A program made the position numbers and the translations under genes. Positions 1 through 11,662 of a DNA stretch of 64,000 nt are shown here, piece after piece (within the stretch, counting starts at the first letter, position 1; each line of letters starts with the position of its first letter). The notes beneath the pieces are model-generated. The model made no database searches and had not been told where the DNA came from. It worked only from the letters and a program-made list of their open reading frames with translations. The stretch covers positions 186,001 to 250,000 of the forward strand of contig QXJR01000023.1 of NCBI GenBank assembly GCA_020975725.1. Reading direction: 5' to 3'. This DNA is from Picocystis sp. L7 (taxonomy: Eukaryota > Chlorophyta > Picocystophyceae > Picocystales > Picocystaceae).

Positions 1-1645
1 CTCGAGGAGGTCATCCTGCTGCTCATACCTGAGTTCACATTAAGAAAGGAGCAATGTCTTTGTCTACCTTGTTCTGGTGTGTACTTAGTCTTGCCTCTAT
101 TGCAGTAGCCAGATGAGCAGCAGCTTTCCCAAGAAGCTGTTTTGCATGGGGGCGCAGCCCTCACATTACAATACCCACAATACCTGGCTTGGGATGGAAA
201 AGGTGTCGTGAGTCTGGGTCATTTTGCTATCTGGCAGTACCTCAAAGCATAACATAGGTTGCTAAGCACAAGAAGCGAACTTTTTGATAGGCATGCACAT
301 ATGGATTCAGTGAAGCAAAACCAGGTGTGCTGTACTTCATTGTGCAGGCCTGGCATGTTCTACCATTATTGCAATGAACACACAGCTTCTGTATCTGATT
401 GTATCGATGCATGCTTAAATTCTACTGCACATTTCTGCTCTGGACAACTCAATCTCTTATTTAAAGAGTTTGTGAGCAGGCATTCGTGTATGCTTTGTTT
501 GCACTTGGAGGGCATTGATCTCCACCAGCAGGATGCACATTTCTCGCCGATTGCCTTGAATATCTTGCAGCTGTAGCTTTTTCTTCCTGAGATGATGTTG
601 CACAGAGCGCATGGACCACCTGTTCAGAATCGTCAAATCACAATGATGGAGTGCTTAGGCTGGGACATCATACTGAACCGATGGAGAGCGCAGAGTCAAT
701 CGGACTGAACCCCACTATACCGAACGGCTTCGATCTCAAGATTAGATCGGCTGATTCTTGTATAGTATTTCCGAGTAGCGCCGGCATGGCCTACAGCTTC
801 TTCTTGAAACGACGAACTTCCTCGATGCCCTGCTTATTGCCATCTTGATTCTGATGCCGGGCGTCCCTGTCTGGCGCGGCCTGACCGCTTTCAACTCTCA
901 GCTAGCACGTATCCTTCTCCGTACCGCTCTTCTCCTGGCGGCCTGCCATTGACGCCATGTCGCTTCTTGCCGTGCAACGTCTGGATCTGTTCCGCGTCCC
1001 CTGTTTGTCATCGATGGTTCGTCCTCCTCCAACTTTTCTCCCTTCCCCTCTGATCCTGTGCATCCCTCCATCCTCCTTGGACGACAACCTGGTACGATCC
1101 ACCATGGATCCGTTCCTTCCATGGGATCCGATGCAGGATCCTCCCTCGATCCCTTCGGACTTCACCCCATGGAACCAGGTTCCGAGCTTATCCAATGGCT
1201 GTCTTGACCCCGGGTCGATCCTAGGTTTCTCCCACTGGGGCGACCCCAGTAAGACGTACCAGGGTCGGGGCGAGAGGTCTCCAGGACACGTCTCTCCATC
1301 GGTTACGTGGACAGGTCGTCCGCAGGGACAGTTCGAGCGCACGCAGGTTCGCACATCGAGGATCGGCGAGGGAGACCAAGGACTGGACGTCGGCGCACGA
1401 GTAGAAGAAGAGACCTGGAACATACAGCAGCCGGTGCGAGAAGAAGAATCCAAGGTTGGCGCCAGCACATAGCGAGAGAAGAAGGGATCCTTGAAACGCA
1501 CAAGGGTTGATCACCGTGGCACAGGATTCAACAGAAGGCAAGGTATACCAAGAACCGCCCAGGGCAATCTCATTTCAGGTTTCAAGTGTGCAAACCGTCA
1601 GTGAACCGTGTAGTCCATCCAACGGGTCCACGGCCTGTACCGAAG
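1..1645. other. No confident gene
   Basis: Several overlapping open frames of 60-200 codons occur on both strands between about 900 and 1500. None shows a recognisable domain, repeat or signal peptide, and several lack an ATG. The first 850 bases are AT-balanced and look intergenic. Bases 850-1500 are more GC-rich and could hold the 5' untranslated leader of the downstream protease or a decayed sequence. Nothing more can be supported. Confidence 0.4.
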
Positions 1646-3431
1646 ATGGCATTTCGAACCTGGTTGAGCATAGGGATCCTGCTGGCACAACTCTTTGTCG
1701 TTTCGAATGGTCGCACGCCAGCAAAGCTGGAAAGGATTGTCTTGCCTACCATCGTGGGAGGAGATCCAGTGGACCCACCTGACAAGTACCCATGGATGGT
1801 TGCGCTGGCGTGCTTAGACGAAGATCAACAAAATATGTTCGTGTGGTGCGGCGGCAGTTTGATAGCTCCCAACTTTGTTCTGTCAGCCGCCCATTGTCAT
1901 CCGGAAAGCATCTCCGAGTGCGATTTAAGTACTTTTTTTGTGATATTCAGGTAAGATGCACCCGTCATGGCAAGTCTTGCTTGAAAGCTAGAAACTGACT
2001 GGACTTCGATGCTTTTGCGCGAAAAACTGGTGATGTTCCTTTTGTAGTCCTTATCAGTTAGGTGGGGACGTAGAAAAGTCTGTTATTGTCGAAGAAGTGC
2101 GAGTGCATCCAAGTTACGATGATCAAACTCTGGTGTACGATGTCATGCTATTGGAATTGCAGTCTGCAGAAGAAGGGACTGTACCCGTCAATATTTCTGC
2201 AAGAGATGAATCTCTTGATGTTGGCACCACTTGCACTGCCATTGGCTGGGGACAAACTGGCGAGGAAGAACCTAGTTCTGAAGATTTGTTGGAGGCTGAT
2301 CTTGACATTTCTGACGAATGTAGTGCATATGGAAACTATGACCCAAGTATAATGATGTGTGCGGGTGGATCCAGCACAAATATTTGCTTCGGGGACTCAG
2401 GGGGCCCGCTGCTTCTTGCTGGGACAAACGTACAGTATGGGATAAGTAGCTTTGGTTCTGATTGCGAATTCCCTAGTGGGTTCGCTAGAATTTCATCACC
2501 GGCTATATTTGACTGGATTCAAACAGAAATCGGAGATGGACCTCCACCATCTCCTCCACCACCTCCATCTCCTCCACCACCTCCACCATCTCCTCCTCCA
2601 CCTCCTCCTTCTCCTCCACCACCTCCACCATCTCCTCCTTCTCCTTCACCACCTCCTCCTTCTCCTTCACCACCTCCACCATCTCCTCCACCACCTCCAC
2701 CACCTCCACCATCTCCACCATCTCCTCCTCCACCTCCTCCTTCTCCTCCACCACCTCCACCATCTCCTCCTTCTCCTTCACCACCTCCTCCTTCTCCTCC
2801 ACCACCTCCACCATCTCCTTCTCCTTCACCACCTCCTCCTTCTCCTCCACCACCTCCACCACCTCCACCACCTCCACCATCTCCTCCTTCTCCTTCACCA
2901 CCTCCTCCTTCTCCTCCACCACCTCCACCATCTCCTTCTCCTTCACCACCTCCTCCTTCTCCACCATCTCCACCTCCATCTCCTCCACCTCCTCCTTCTC
3001 CTCCACCACCTCCACCATCTCCTCCTCCACCTCCTCCTTCTCCTCCACCACCTCCACCATCTCCTCCTTCTCCTTCACCATCTCCACCTCCATCTCCTCC
3101 TCCACCACCTCCACCATCTCCTCCTTCTCCTTCACCATCTCCACCTCCATCTCCTCCTCCACCTCCTCCTTCTCCTTCACCATCTCCACCTCCGTCTCCT
3201 CCGCCACCTCCACCATCTCCACCTCCATCTCCTCCACCATCTCCTCCTTTACCTCCTCCATCTCCTCCACCATCTCCTCCTTTACCACCTCCTTCTCCTC
3301 CATCTCCTCTACCTTTACCACCTTCTCCTCCACCACAACCAGCAGATAGAGCTCTAGGCACCATCGTGTTTTCAGCCGTGCAACTCGTCATTCTGTTGAT
3401 TCTTATGAATGGCTTTGGCTTGTTGGAGTAA
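1646..3431 (+). CDS. Secreted trypsin-like serine protease with long Ser-Pro tail
   Basis: Two exons, 1646-1950 and 2048-3431, give a 562-residue protein. The start is the ATG at 1646, which opens directly into a signal peptide (residues 1-22, core ILLAQLFVV). The chymotrypsin-fold domain starts at IVGGD (about 36) and has the full triad: His83 in SAAHC, Asp133 in VYDVMLLEL, Ser219 in GDSGGP. Residues about 267-533 are almost only Pro and Ser (SPPPPP-type runs), the composition of hydroxyproline-rich algal wall glycoproteins such as pherophorins. The last 25 residues are hydrophobic, consistent with a GPI-type signal or C-terminal anchor. Seen: triad, tail, intron. Known: S1 family endopeptidases. 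Inferred: an extracellular or wall-tethered protease with an O-glycosylated stalk. TGTAA, the green-algal polyadenylation motif, lies about 70 nt past the stop. Confidence 0.85.
1951..2047 (+). other. Intron in the protease gene
   Basis: A 97-nt intron with GTAAGA donor and TTTTGTAG acceptor. It splits an AG|T serine codon. Splicing joins the His-containing exon to the Asp/Ser exon in a single frame; without it both exons run into stops. It is one of very few introns in the window. Confidence 0.85.
2538..3346 (+). repeat. Coding Pro-Ser minisatellite
   Basis: About 0.8 kb of near-pure CCA/CCT proline codons with interspersed TCT/TCA serine codons, built from repeated blocks of CCACCTCCACCATCTCC type. 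It is in frame with the protease. The lack of stops on either strand creates long Leu/His-rich, Gly-rich and Glu/Val-rich shadow frames, which are not genes. Length is likely to vary by replication slippage. Confidence 0.9.
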
Positions 3432-5491
3432 AACGACATTTTGGGATCGTGATGGAATTTGAAGGGGAGCAAGTCCATCATGCAGTGACCAACCTACTTG
3501 TGTGTAAGTGAAGTACATTCCTTGATTGCAATCTCCGTTGGCTACAAATCTTGGTGGATTAGGGAACCTTTTTTCTCTACGTGTGCGTAGAATTTTTGCC
3601 TACTAGCAAGCCAAGCAACGAGCACATTTCAGAGCCAAGCCTCCATTCAAATCTTACTTGAATTCATAGCACCATACTTTTACCATCTAAAGGTCCCTTG
3701 TCGAGGCCTAATCACTTGATTATGGCCACCTAATGTACGGTGCTGAATAGTACGGTTTTTGTGAGTATCCAAAGTACGAGCTTGCGGAAGTTTTCTTCTC
3801 GTTGGTATGTTAAGATCTTGAAGACATTCAAATGCAATGTAATGAAATGCCGGTTTTGGAAGGGTGGGAAGGTTCGAAAGTAGATATTGCTCCATTGCAA
3901 AACTCAAGTTGGTAATAAATACTCGTCCTTACATGGGCTTTGATGTATTTGTAGAGACTAGAGCAAAGGTTAACTTCTTGAAGCAGAGTTTGTTACTGTT
4001 GTAGGATTATCTTGTGGATCGATTTCCTAGTGTCCAAAATAATGCAAATATCTTTAGCGAATTCATCAAAGTACTCCGTACTTAAAAGGGAGTGTTTGCA
4101 AAGGTATCAAACAAAGCTCAATTTGTGGACGGGAGGTTGTGAGGTACGTATGATCCTCTCCTTTGCCTATGGCATGCATGAGCGATAAAAGTAGGAAAAG
4201 AAGCCGAAGTTTTACCACTACAGTCACTTCGAAAAACAAATTTTTGTGCCCTCAAGCTAAGTGGTCTAATGGCTTTTCGCGCGTCATCCATAAATTATTG
4301 TTGGCTTACATGTAGGAATAACTATATTAGCCCCTTTGGAATGCACGTTCTCTTCATTGAGTCAAGCTGTTTGAGTTGTTCGTTTGTAAAAATTTTTGGG
4401 GTGGCTCCCTGAAAATTCTCATTCTTACATGCGAAGCAAGGGAAACAATGTGCGTCTTTCGTAGGTACTTTTGTTCAGGACACGCACACGTATGTGGAGG
4501 GGTTAATAGCCTTGGTTCACCACGTTGTGATTACAAGTGTAAGCAAACGTTCAGGTTCGAGATACAAAGACGAGTGACATCCCCATGGTCTTGTCCCTAT
4601 CCATAAGAATGTGAGCCTTCTTTCCCTTTAATTTGACTAAAATCTCTAATTAACACTCGATGGAGAACAAACCAGCACTTTTTTGCGGCGTGAACCTTTG
4701 AAAATGCCACGTTCTGTTGACTTCTCTTGTGGGTTTAAAAGCTTCACGTGGAACGATGACTTGATTGAAGCACACTTTGGTATATGTGCATGACATTGCT
4801 TTATTTCAATATTCCTTGACTGATTACATGTCCATTGGCTTCTACGAGGCCACTACACTTTTGTTCCCCCACCCTTCAACACGATTTATACAATAGTCGC
4901 TTCATCAAGTGGACATGCTCGATTGCAGGGCGGACCATGAAGGAAGTTTGTGTCATTATGTTTCAATCGTGAAGCGTGTCCTCTCATTCTCTCCGTCGTC
5001 ACTCACTCTCTGATTCAAGGCTTGGTGCGAAAGACTTTTTCACAGTATTGAATTCCACGTACAGACCCCAAGAAGTCGTTGTGACCCTTTCTCCCCGATT
5101 TCGACGCTCACGCACAATTGGCATTGTCCTTGAGCTGTGTTGTTTGTCCCGTACGAAGGTCGTGTCCATATTTTCGTCCATGGTTGCGGTTACCTTGTGC
5201 AACGTTTGTGATGTGGACGATGCCTAACCCACAGTTCGCCACGGCGAAGGCTTCCCTACAATGCGAGCGCGAGGGCGGACGATTCACTGTCGGCCATCTC
5301 CTCTCACACCTGCGTGCATGCTTCCATGCATGGGTTGACACCAATCCGCTTCATCCCCACAATCTTCATGCAATCCTCTTGGGACTCTTCTTGGTTGAGT
5401 TAATGGATGGTTTCATTCGTTCACAGACCACGTGTCGGAAGTGCACGAGAAACGATCGACGGTAGGACGTTTCGTGCGCTTTTTCGACGCG
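3432..5491. other. Intergenic, AT-rich, no gene seen
   Basis: About 2 kb between two rightward genes. Only short unsupported open frames (80 codons or fewer) are present. It must hold the 3' end of the protease transcript and the promoter of the M20 gene, but no TATA box, repeat or RNA gene could be picked out by eye. Confidence 0.5.
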
Positions 5492-7030
5492 ATGCGACGC
5501 ACCGCTTTGATTGCATCCGCGTTCGTGGCGATGCTGGCGACGTTCTGGAGGCTGGCTGTACCACCCAAGGAGATCGAGTGGGAATGGGAAGCGCCAAGGG
5601 AGCCTTCGTTGAGCGGAAAGGAAGGCGAAAGTGCCGTGCAACGTGCGGCAAAGGCGCTCACATACCGGATCGTCTCACATGAAGAGATGGAAGGAGAGGC
5701 TGGAGACGGATCGCATCTATCCGAAGAGTCGAAGAAGGAGTTGCGAGGACTGCACGGCTATCTGCGGGAGATGTTTCCCCTCTGCTTCTCGAGACTGGAG
5801 GTGGAAACCGTCTCTGATTGGAGTTTGCTCATGCAATGGCCCGGAACAAACAAGGAGAAAGCGCCACTGCTCCTACTCAGCCACTTGGATGTCGTTCCTG
5901 CAGGGAACGAAAGCCTTTGGTCCGTGGATCCCTTTGGTGGCACCATCAAAGATGGATACATCTATGGTCGTGGGGCCTTGGACACACGACTGACAGCACT
6001 GGCCATACTGGAGGCGCTTGAAAAGGCCCTTGGAGATGGATGGAAACCAGAGCGATCCATCTACATTGCCTTTGGACACGACGAGGAAGTTGGTGGAGAG
6101 GCTGGAGCAAAAACCGTTGCCCAGACCCTACAAGAAAGGGGTGTGCGTTTTGAGATGGTGCTTGATGAAGGGGGATCTGTAACCACTGGCACACTGCCGA
6201 TTGTCAAGGTGCCCGTTGCACTAGTGGGAGTTGCAGAAAAAGGAAGCTTTATTCTGAAAGTGACTTTGCATGGTGCAGGTGGGCACACAAGTGCCCCAAT
6301 GATTGATGGGAGCGATACGCCTTCCGTCATGGCTAGGGTCATCACTGGTTTTCAGAAAGAGCAGATGCCACCCCGCATGACAAAGCCAATTGTCGCCTTT
6401 GTGGAAACAGCTGCTCGATTCTTACCAGCACCAATTGCTTTTTCGCTTAAAACTGTGCTGCACGCTTCCCCAAGAGCTCTAGTGCAACTGTTGTCTCGAG
6501 TGCAATTGATGAATCCCCTAGTGCGGACAACAAACGCAGTCACCGTGGGAAAATTTGGAGAGAGAATCAATGTCATACCCAACCAAGCAGATATCTACCT
6601 TCACTATCGCCCCCTTCCTGGAGAAGATATATCGACCGTGGTCCAGCATGCTAGATCTGTTATTGAACAGTCAACGAAAGATTTTAGCATTGAAATTCTT
6701 GAGACACGCAATCCCTCTGGAGATTCATACCTGCCTCAAAACTTTGAACTCGTGGAACAATGCATTGTGGAGATATTCGGAAATCATTCCAATCCTGGGG
6801 CCAGTCCATCAATCATGGTATCCCCCTATATAACCATCGGTGGGACAGACAGTCGATACTATGAGAGACTTTCAAAGGGCGGGGTCTTTAAGTTCTCACC
6901 AATGGTCTTGAATGCCCAAACCAATGATTTCTCTCGTATTCATGGTGTGGATGAAAGGATCTCTGTTCAAAATTACTTGCTAATGATCGATTTCTACAGC
7001 CGATTTGTGGAACTCAGTGCTGGACCGTAG
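5492..7030 (+). CDS. M20 family metallo-amidohydrolase, PM20D1-like
   Basis: 512 residues from the ATG at 5492; the frame is open further upstream but without ATG. An N-terminal hydrophobic helix (about 4-22, TALIASAFVAMLATF) suggests a signal anchor. The metal ligands of the di-zinc M20 family are all visible: His131 in SHLDVVP, bridging Asp164 in GALD, Glu198/Glu199 in GHDEE, Asp225 in VLDEGG, and His484 in RIHGVDE. A lid/dimerisation domain with GAGGHTSAP separates the two halves. Length and the SLWSVDPFGG motif fit the eukaryotic PM20D1/CPS1 branch, which hydrolyses or forms N-acyl amino acids, rather than the plant ILR1-type auxin-conjugate hydrolases. The substrate is not determinable. 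It converges on an AMI1-like amidase 91 bp away. A TGTAA motif follows the stop by about 40 nt. Confidence 0.9.
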   Translation: MRRTALIASAFVAMLATFWRLAVPPKEIEWEWEAPREPSLSGKEGESAVQRAAKALTYRIVSHEEMEGEAGDGSHLSEESKKELRGLHGYLREMFPLCFSRLEVETVSDWSLLMQWPGTNKEKAPLLLLSHLDVVPAGNESLWSVDPFGGTIKDGYIYGRGALDTRLTALAILEALEKALGDGWKPERSIYIAFGHDEEVGGEAGAKTVAQTLQERGVRFEMVLDEGGSVTTGTLPIVKVPVALVGVAEKGSFILKVTLHGAGGHTSAPMIDGSDTPSVMARVITGFQKEQMPPRMTKPIVAFVETAARFLPAPIAFSLKTVLHASPRALVQLLSRVQLMNPLVRTTNAVTVGKFGERINVIPNQADIYLHYRPLPGEDISTVVQHARSVIEQSTKDFSIEILETRNPSGDSYLPQNFELVEQCIVEIFGNHSNPGASPSIMVSPYITIGGTDSRYYERLSKGGVFKFSPMVLNAQTNDFSRIHGVDERISVQNYLLMIDFYSRFVELSAGP

Positions 7031-7121
7031 GCTTGAAAGGGTGCTTCAAGATTCACCTCCAGCGAGCTGTAAAAACTTCTGCCGGCCTGAAAATTTGAGT
7101 GGGGGATACGTTTTGCCATCC

Positions 7122-8339
7122 CTAATCCACGAGCATTGCAAAGACCTCCCCAGCAACGTCCAACAGTGATTCATCGCTTCCAGGCGCTCCGACCAAGCTG
7201 ATGCCAACTGGGCAACCGTCACCAGTCAGGACGGGGAGGGTAACTTCTGGAAGCCCTGCAAGGCTTGCAATGGACGTGACGGAAATGAGCCTGCGTCTGA
7301 ACTGTTCTAATTCTTCTTGCGGCGTGTTTTTAAGGGGCGCTGGCCCTGGAGTGGTGGGTACAATAAGCACTGCGTCTTCATGCAGCAATTTTGCCATACG
7401 TCGCTTCACCTGATCTCTCCTCTTATTTGCTTCTAGCAGTTCATCTTGGGTGATCTTCGATGCCATGGCGAACCTCTCCCGTATGCCAGGTCCAAAGTCC
7501 GGGTTTTGCTTGGTAATCCATTCCCCGTGGCAGGTCCAAACCTCAGCTCCCTGGCACACTCGGAAGATGTCGATCCAGTCTTGTAGCTTCCCAGCTTCAT
7601 CGTTGCCCACCTGCACTTCTTCCTGCGGTCCCAAAACTTCTTCCCACTTGCGTTTACCTTGTAAGAGCGTCTGCTTGAGACGATCTGCCACCTCCACGTT
7701 TGCCAATTCCAGTGCATCCATCCCAACCAGCCATTTTTTAGGTCTCTTCACGTTCCTGTGGGTACTGCTCTGGTCCAAAAGCACCAGTCCCACTTTCTGG
7801 AGAGTGTCGGCATCTTTGGCCAGCCATCCTGCGGTGTCAAAGGAGGGTGCAAGGGGACATGCACCATGCAACGAGACCCTGCCATGAGTTGGACGGATGC
7901 CAAACAGACCGCAGTAACTACCTGGAACTCGCACGGATCCTGCCGTGTCCGTTCCGAGGCCAAAATGCGACAGGTTGGAGGCGACAGCGGACGCACTTCC
8001 AGAGGAGGAACCACCAGGCACACGCTCCACACACCTAGGATTGATCGGCGTGCCGAACTGCGCGTTCTCTCCATTGAGGCTGTACGCCATCTCGTCCATG
8101 TGAGCCATGCCGACGAGGTCCGCACCGCTCTGCAGCAGCATCTCCACCGCCAGTGCGTTCTCTTGGGCAGCCTCGTGGGTGTCGCGCCATTTGGGCGTTC
8201 CGAAGGACGTCCGCCATCCCTTCACCGCGAAGAGATCCTTGGCCACGAAGGTCAGACCGCGCAGGGGCCCTTCCGGACGTCCATGGACGCTTACACGCGG
8301 CGAAAACAGCGCACATCCGCCGTCCATGGCGGCGCGCAT
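7122..8339 (-). CDS. Amidase-signature hydrolase, AMI1-like
   Basis: 405 residues from the ATG at 8339; an in-frame ATG at 8441 would add a Trp-run leader that looks non-coding. The amidase-signature Ser-cisSer-Lys triad is present as Lys34 (VAKDLF), Ser111 (GGSSSG) and Ser135 (TDTAGSVRVP). The block DEMAYSLNGENAQFGTP matches plant AMI1 (indole-3-acetamide hydrolase), as do the length and the lack of TPR repeats that mark Toc64. Known: AMI1 converts indole-3-acetamide to the auxin IAA in the cytosol. Inferred: a similar aryl-acetamide hydrolase here, though a broader aliphatic amidase role is possible. The tail-to-tail position with the M20 amidohydrolase pairs two amide-bond hydrolases. Confidence 0.9.
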   Translation of the reverse strand: MRAAMDGGCALFSPRVSVHGRPEGPLRGLTFVAKDLFAVKGWRTSFGTPKWRDTHEAAQENALAVEMLLQSGADLVGMAHMDEMAYSLNGENAQFGTPINPRCVERVPGGSSSGSASAVASNLSHFGLGTDTAGSVRVPGSYCGLFGIRPTHGRVSLHGACPLAPSFDTAGWLAKDADTLQKVGLVLLDQSSTHRNVKRPKKWLVGMDALELANVEVADRLKQTLLQGKRKWEEVLGPQEEVQVGNDEAGKLQDWIDIFRVCQGAEVWTCHGEWITKQNPDFGPGIRERFAMASKITQDELLEANKRRDQVKRRMAKLLHEDAVLIVPTTPGPAPLKNTPQEELEQFRRRLISVTSIASLAGLPEVTLPVLTGDGCPVGISLVGAPGSDESLLDVAGEVFAMLVD

Positions 8340-10075
8340 GGCGTGGTTTGGGAGGAAATGTTCGACACGTCCCAGATGGGGAAGGGTCGCCTCCACTTGA
8401 CACAACCTTGTCCACCACCACCACCACCCATGCCGGTGCATGGGAGAGCGAGCAAGACCATGGAGACGGTTCTCGCAAGGGGGGGGGATGGATGTGCAAA
8501 AGGTGGGAGGATGGAAAGGCCCGTCCGTTCAAGGCACGTTGGCGACGGAACGTCTCCCAAGCTCCTTGCTTCTCCTCACACACGCCGCCGGAGCGAGTGC
8601 AAGCTGCACTTCGCATTCAGAAACGCACATGAGAGCCGCCCGAGCACGAACAATAGGCACCATGCTTGATGGATGGCCCTACTAGAGCTCCTTTGCGGGA
8701 GGAAATTGCTCGAGGAAACGAGTGCTCAAGTTCACATGTCGATGGCAAAAAGGGGACGATCCGTGACACAGATGGTACGAGCAAAGAAATAACACGGACA
8801 AGGATGAGGGGTGTGGCATTTAGGTGCATCAATGGTTGCAACGCACATACAACTTGAAACCACCGTATCCACGCACAATCGCGATGCCGCACCAAGCTCG
8901 TGTGGAAACGGAATGTTCCTACCGTTGTAATGTGTCAAATGACACGGACACACATTTTCTCATTTATGCAGTTCGCGAATCGGCTTTGCGTGGTTGGAAC
9001 GAAGCGTTTGTGGCCATTGATTCGCGCAGTCATGACATTGTGCCGTAATACTCTTAAGTAACTCCTTGCAATACAATTACCGAACAGGCAACCCAAAGAA
9101 GTTTCAATATAGACATTCTCAAATGTGCTTTTGCAAGTGACACAGTAGATCCTAAATAGATTTCAAACAACCAACTCGAGAAACGTACAAGCACATTCAA
9201 TGCCATGCAGAGAAGTGTCATTTTGAGGTAGACTCGTAGAAGATGCTCGCACTAACTATGTGTTTTGTGCGCGTTCAAGGCATTCATGCAACGGAATGAT
9301 TGCTAACAACTTCACTAGTTCACAATACCGACCTTGTTGAAGCTACCCAACCAATGATTTTGTGAAGGTAGGAGCAACCTCTGTATACAACACTAGTCAA
9401 AGGGTGCAGCGAAAGGGCCACACGATGATTTCCATCCAGAATCGAACCCATCCATTATGTCTTCCGTGACTTCGAATGCGAGCAAGTTGATATGATGCTT
9501 GGAGTTGCGTTTTGATGATTTGGCTGTACAAGGGCACAAACCCAAGGTGCTCATATCCCTAGTGCAAAATCTAGAAAGCTTAGGAACGGATCAAACTAGA
9601 AAGACAAGGAAGAAGGTGCTCCTTATATATCTACGAACCTTCCCTAAGGCGACATGTTGTGAAGAGAGAACCGACAGCATTGAGAGGAACACTGACAACG
9701 ATTGCAAATGTGTTTCCGGTACCATTTTCATCACTTAAGCTCGAATGGCCAGCGCATCGTTGAGCACATGAAGGTGGGAGAACAGCACCCAGAGTGGACG
9801 GAATGGTGCAAGGATCCTTGCCAAGCTCCTGCAGTTCAAGAACAGGTACAGGTGCCACTTAGGATGGAATACAAATCTGGATTTTTACACGGCCAACGAC
9901 GAGTTCGCAGCCCGCTTGTGCTTCTCTCCACTCCCCCTCTACCTGAATATGGAATGAGTTAGAAGTTGTATCCTAATTTACGGAGGCTCCAACCAGCCCA
10001 TGGCTGAGATGCATGGATATCAGCACCTTTTCTCACAGGTGCTCCTTGCGATCACCTCCCTTGGCTTGAATGGCT
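8340..10075. other. Intergenic, no gene seen
   Basis: About 1.7 kb between the start of the amidase gene and the 3' end of petC. The first 300 bases are GC-rich and probably hold the amidase promoter and leader. From about 8700 the sequence becomes AT-rich with only short random frames. No tRNA, repeat array or conserved protein was recognised. Confidence 0.5.
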
Positions 10076-10720
10076 TCACTTCCACCAAGGGGCTTCTCCT
10101 GTGCGGAAATCTGTCTCGGTCCATGTGGAGAAGACCACCTTGTCATCTGATCCAACGTCAAGATGAGCCAAGGCGAGGGACAGCGGTGCGGGCCCACGCA
10201 CGACCTTCCCTTCTGCATTGTACTGGGATCCATGGCAGGGGCACTTGAACTTGTTCTCGGCACTGTTCCACGGCACCACACATCCCAAGTGTGTGCAGAC
10301 AGCGTTGATCCCGTAGTTGGCCAGGGTCCCGTCGTTCTGCACCACGATATAGGTGGGATCTCCTTTGAGTCCCTGGGTCAGTGAGTGGTCACCGACGTTG
10401 TGGTTGGCCAACCAGCTCGTCTTGGTGACGTCGTTGCCCACCGCGTCCTTGGCCACGATGCCACCACCGGCGCCACCGGCGCCCTTGGGCACGAGGGCGT
10501 AGAGGTAGGGTCCAAGGATGGCTGTGGCAGGTGCACCCACCGCGCCCAACGTGAGCAGGTTCATGACCTTGCGCTTGGCCATATCTGGCACCTCGGAGGC
10601 GGCCGCCGCGGCCATCGCCCGCACCGGTGCTCTCCTGGCGGCGTTTCTTCCGCTTCTGCGCGTCTGCAGGGCCTTCCCCTCCCCGCAGAGGTTCGCACGG
10701 GCGCTCATTGCGCTCGCCAT
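10076..10720 (-). CDS. petC: Plastid cytochrome b6f Rieske iron-sulfur protein
   Basis: 214 residues from a good ATG at 10720. Residues 1-40 are Ala/Arg-rich without acidic residues, a typical stromal transit peptide with no hydrophobic ER signal ahead of it, which argues for a primary plastid. [14 protein letters not shown] precedes the single membrane helix (about 52-77). A Gly-rich hinge follows, then the Rieske fold. The 2Fe-2S ligands are Cys142/His144 (CTHLGC) and Cys160/His163 (CPCHGS), with Cys147 and Cys162 forming the usual disulfide. The C-terminus [13 protein letters not shown] is diagnostic of PetC. It acts in thylakoid electron transfer from plastoquinol to cytochrome f. It is intronless, unlike many green-algal petC genes. 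Confidence 0.98.
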   Translation of the reverse strand: MASAMSARANLCGEGKALQTRRSGRNAARRAPVRAMAAAAASEVPDMAKRKVMNLLTLGAVGAPATAILGPYLYALVPKGAGGAGGGIVAKDAVGNDVTKTSWLANHNVGDHSLTQGLKGDPTYIVVQNDGTLANYGINAVCTHLGCVVPWNSAENKFKCPCHGSQYNAEGKVVRGPAPLSLALAHLDVGSDDKVVFSTWTETDFRTGEAPWWK

Positions 10721-11662
10721 GGCCGCGTTTGCTCGAGTTTCGGCGGTGCAAATGCGCGCGTGGGACGCCTTCCACGTCGGTCTCTCTCCACTCCCCTCCT
10801 CTCTCAGCTGCCTGGTGCAGAAACCCTATCCCTGGTGGAGGCAGGGAGGTCTTCCTCCACGGGACGCGTTTCCACGGGGCGGAAGAGGCGCGAAGGCGGA
10901 CCCACGGGAGGGGGATGGAGGACGTGCGCCCGTCGAGGAAGGGGACGGACCTGATCCATCCGCCTCCACAGGATCGGATGGGGGAGGGAAACGAGGGGAG
11001 TCTCGATACCCGACCCGGAGAACCCCTGAGCATGCCGGAGGGCGAGGCCCGGGGTCCGGACGTCCAAGCACGGGTCCCCTCGGGGTTCCTCCCCACAAAG
11101 GGGAGGCAGATTCCCCTTGCTTTCGATCCTCGGGGCCACGTGTCCGGTCGGATGGGGGAAGGGTGGAAAAACACCGTTTGAACCCGAACCATTCGAAGGT
11201 CTGAACCCGAGCCCGAAAGGGGGGTACCTGGGTTCGACGAACCCTGTCGCATGTCCATCGGCGCATGTCGCACATGCGCGACGCCGATGCGCGAGTAAAG
11301 GCGAACGAACCGCCGAGGATCCGCGAAGAGGATCCGGTAACGCGGTGGAGATGCCTCGACGCCGACCCTGCTTCGACCTCGCCGCCTTCCTGTCCGGTGG
11401 ATCGCGCCTGCGTCCCTGGTCCTCCGAAGGGGACCTCGCCCATTCCGCCTCGCAGGCCTGCCGCGCCGTGCGCCAGCTCAGCTGTCCTTCCAGCCTGTCC
11501 GTCCGAGACGCGGGATTCCAGGAGGTCCTCCACCATCGGGACGGACATGGCGCTTATCCACGACCAGGCACCAGTCCGCTCATCCAAGGCCTCCTGCGTC
11601 CAAGGGGGGCATTCGAGCGCGTCTCAGAAGTGGACGGGAAACGTCGCACGAAGCCGCCAGGA
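10721..11662. other. GC-rich divergent promoter spacer
   Basis: About 0.94 kb of GC-rich DNA between the divergent petC and unassigned genes. Long open frames exist on both strands but show no domain and are the expected result of high GC. The frame upstream of 11663 stays open and has an alternative ATG at 11351, so a longer N-terminus of the next protein cannot be excluded. Confidence 0.5.

Noticed and set aside
957-1501. 171- and 199-codon open frames on opposite strands
   Set aside because: Fully overlapping, no domain, no neighbour support.
2452-3481. Long Leu/His-rich, Glu/Val-rich and Gly-rich open frames over the Pro-Ser tract
   Set aside because: They are other-frame readings of the CCA/CCT codon array; only the frame continuous with the protease triad is sensible.
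10721-11600. Several open frames of 100-290 codons between petC and the next gene
   Set aside because: Mutually overlapping on both strands in very GC-rich sequence with no domains.
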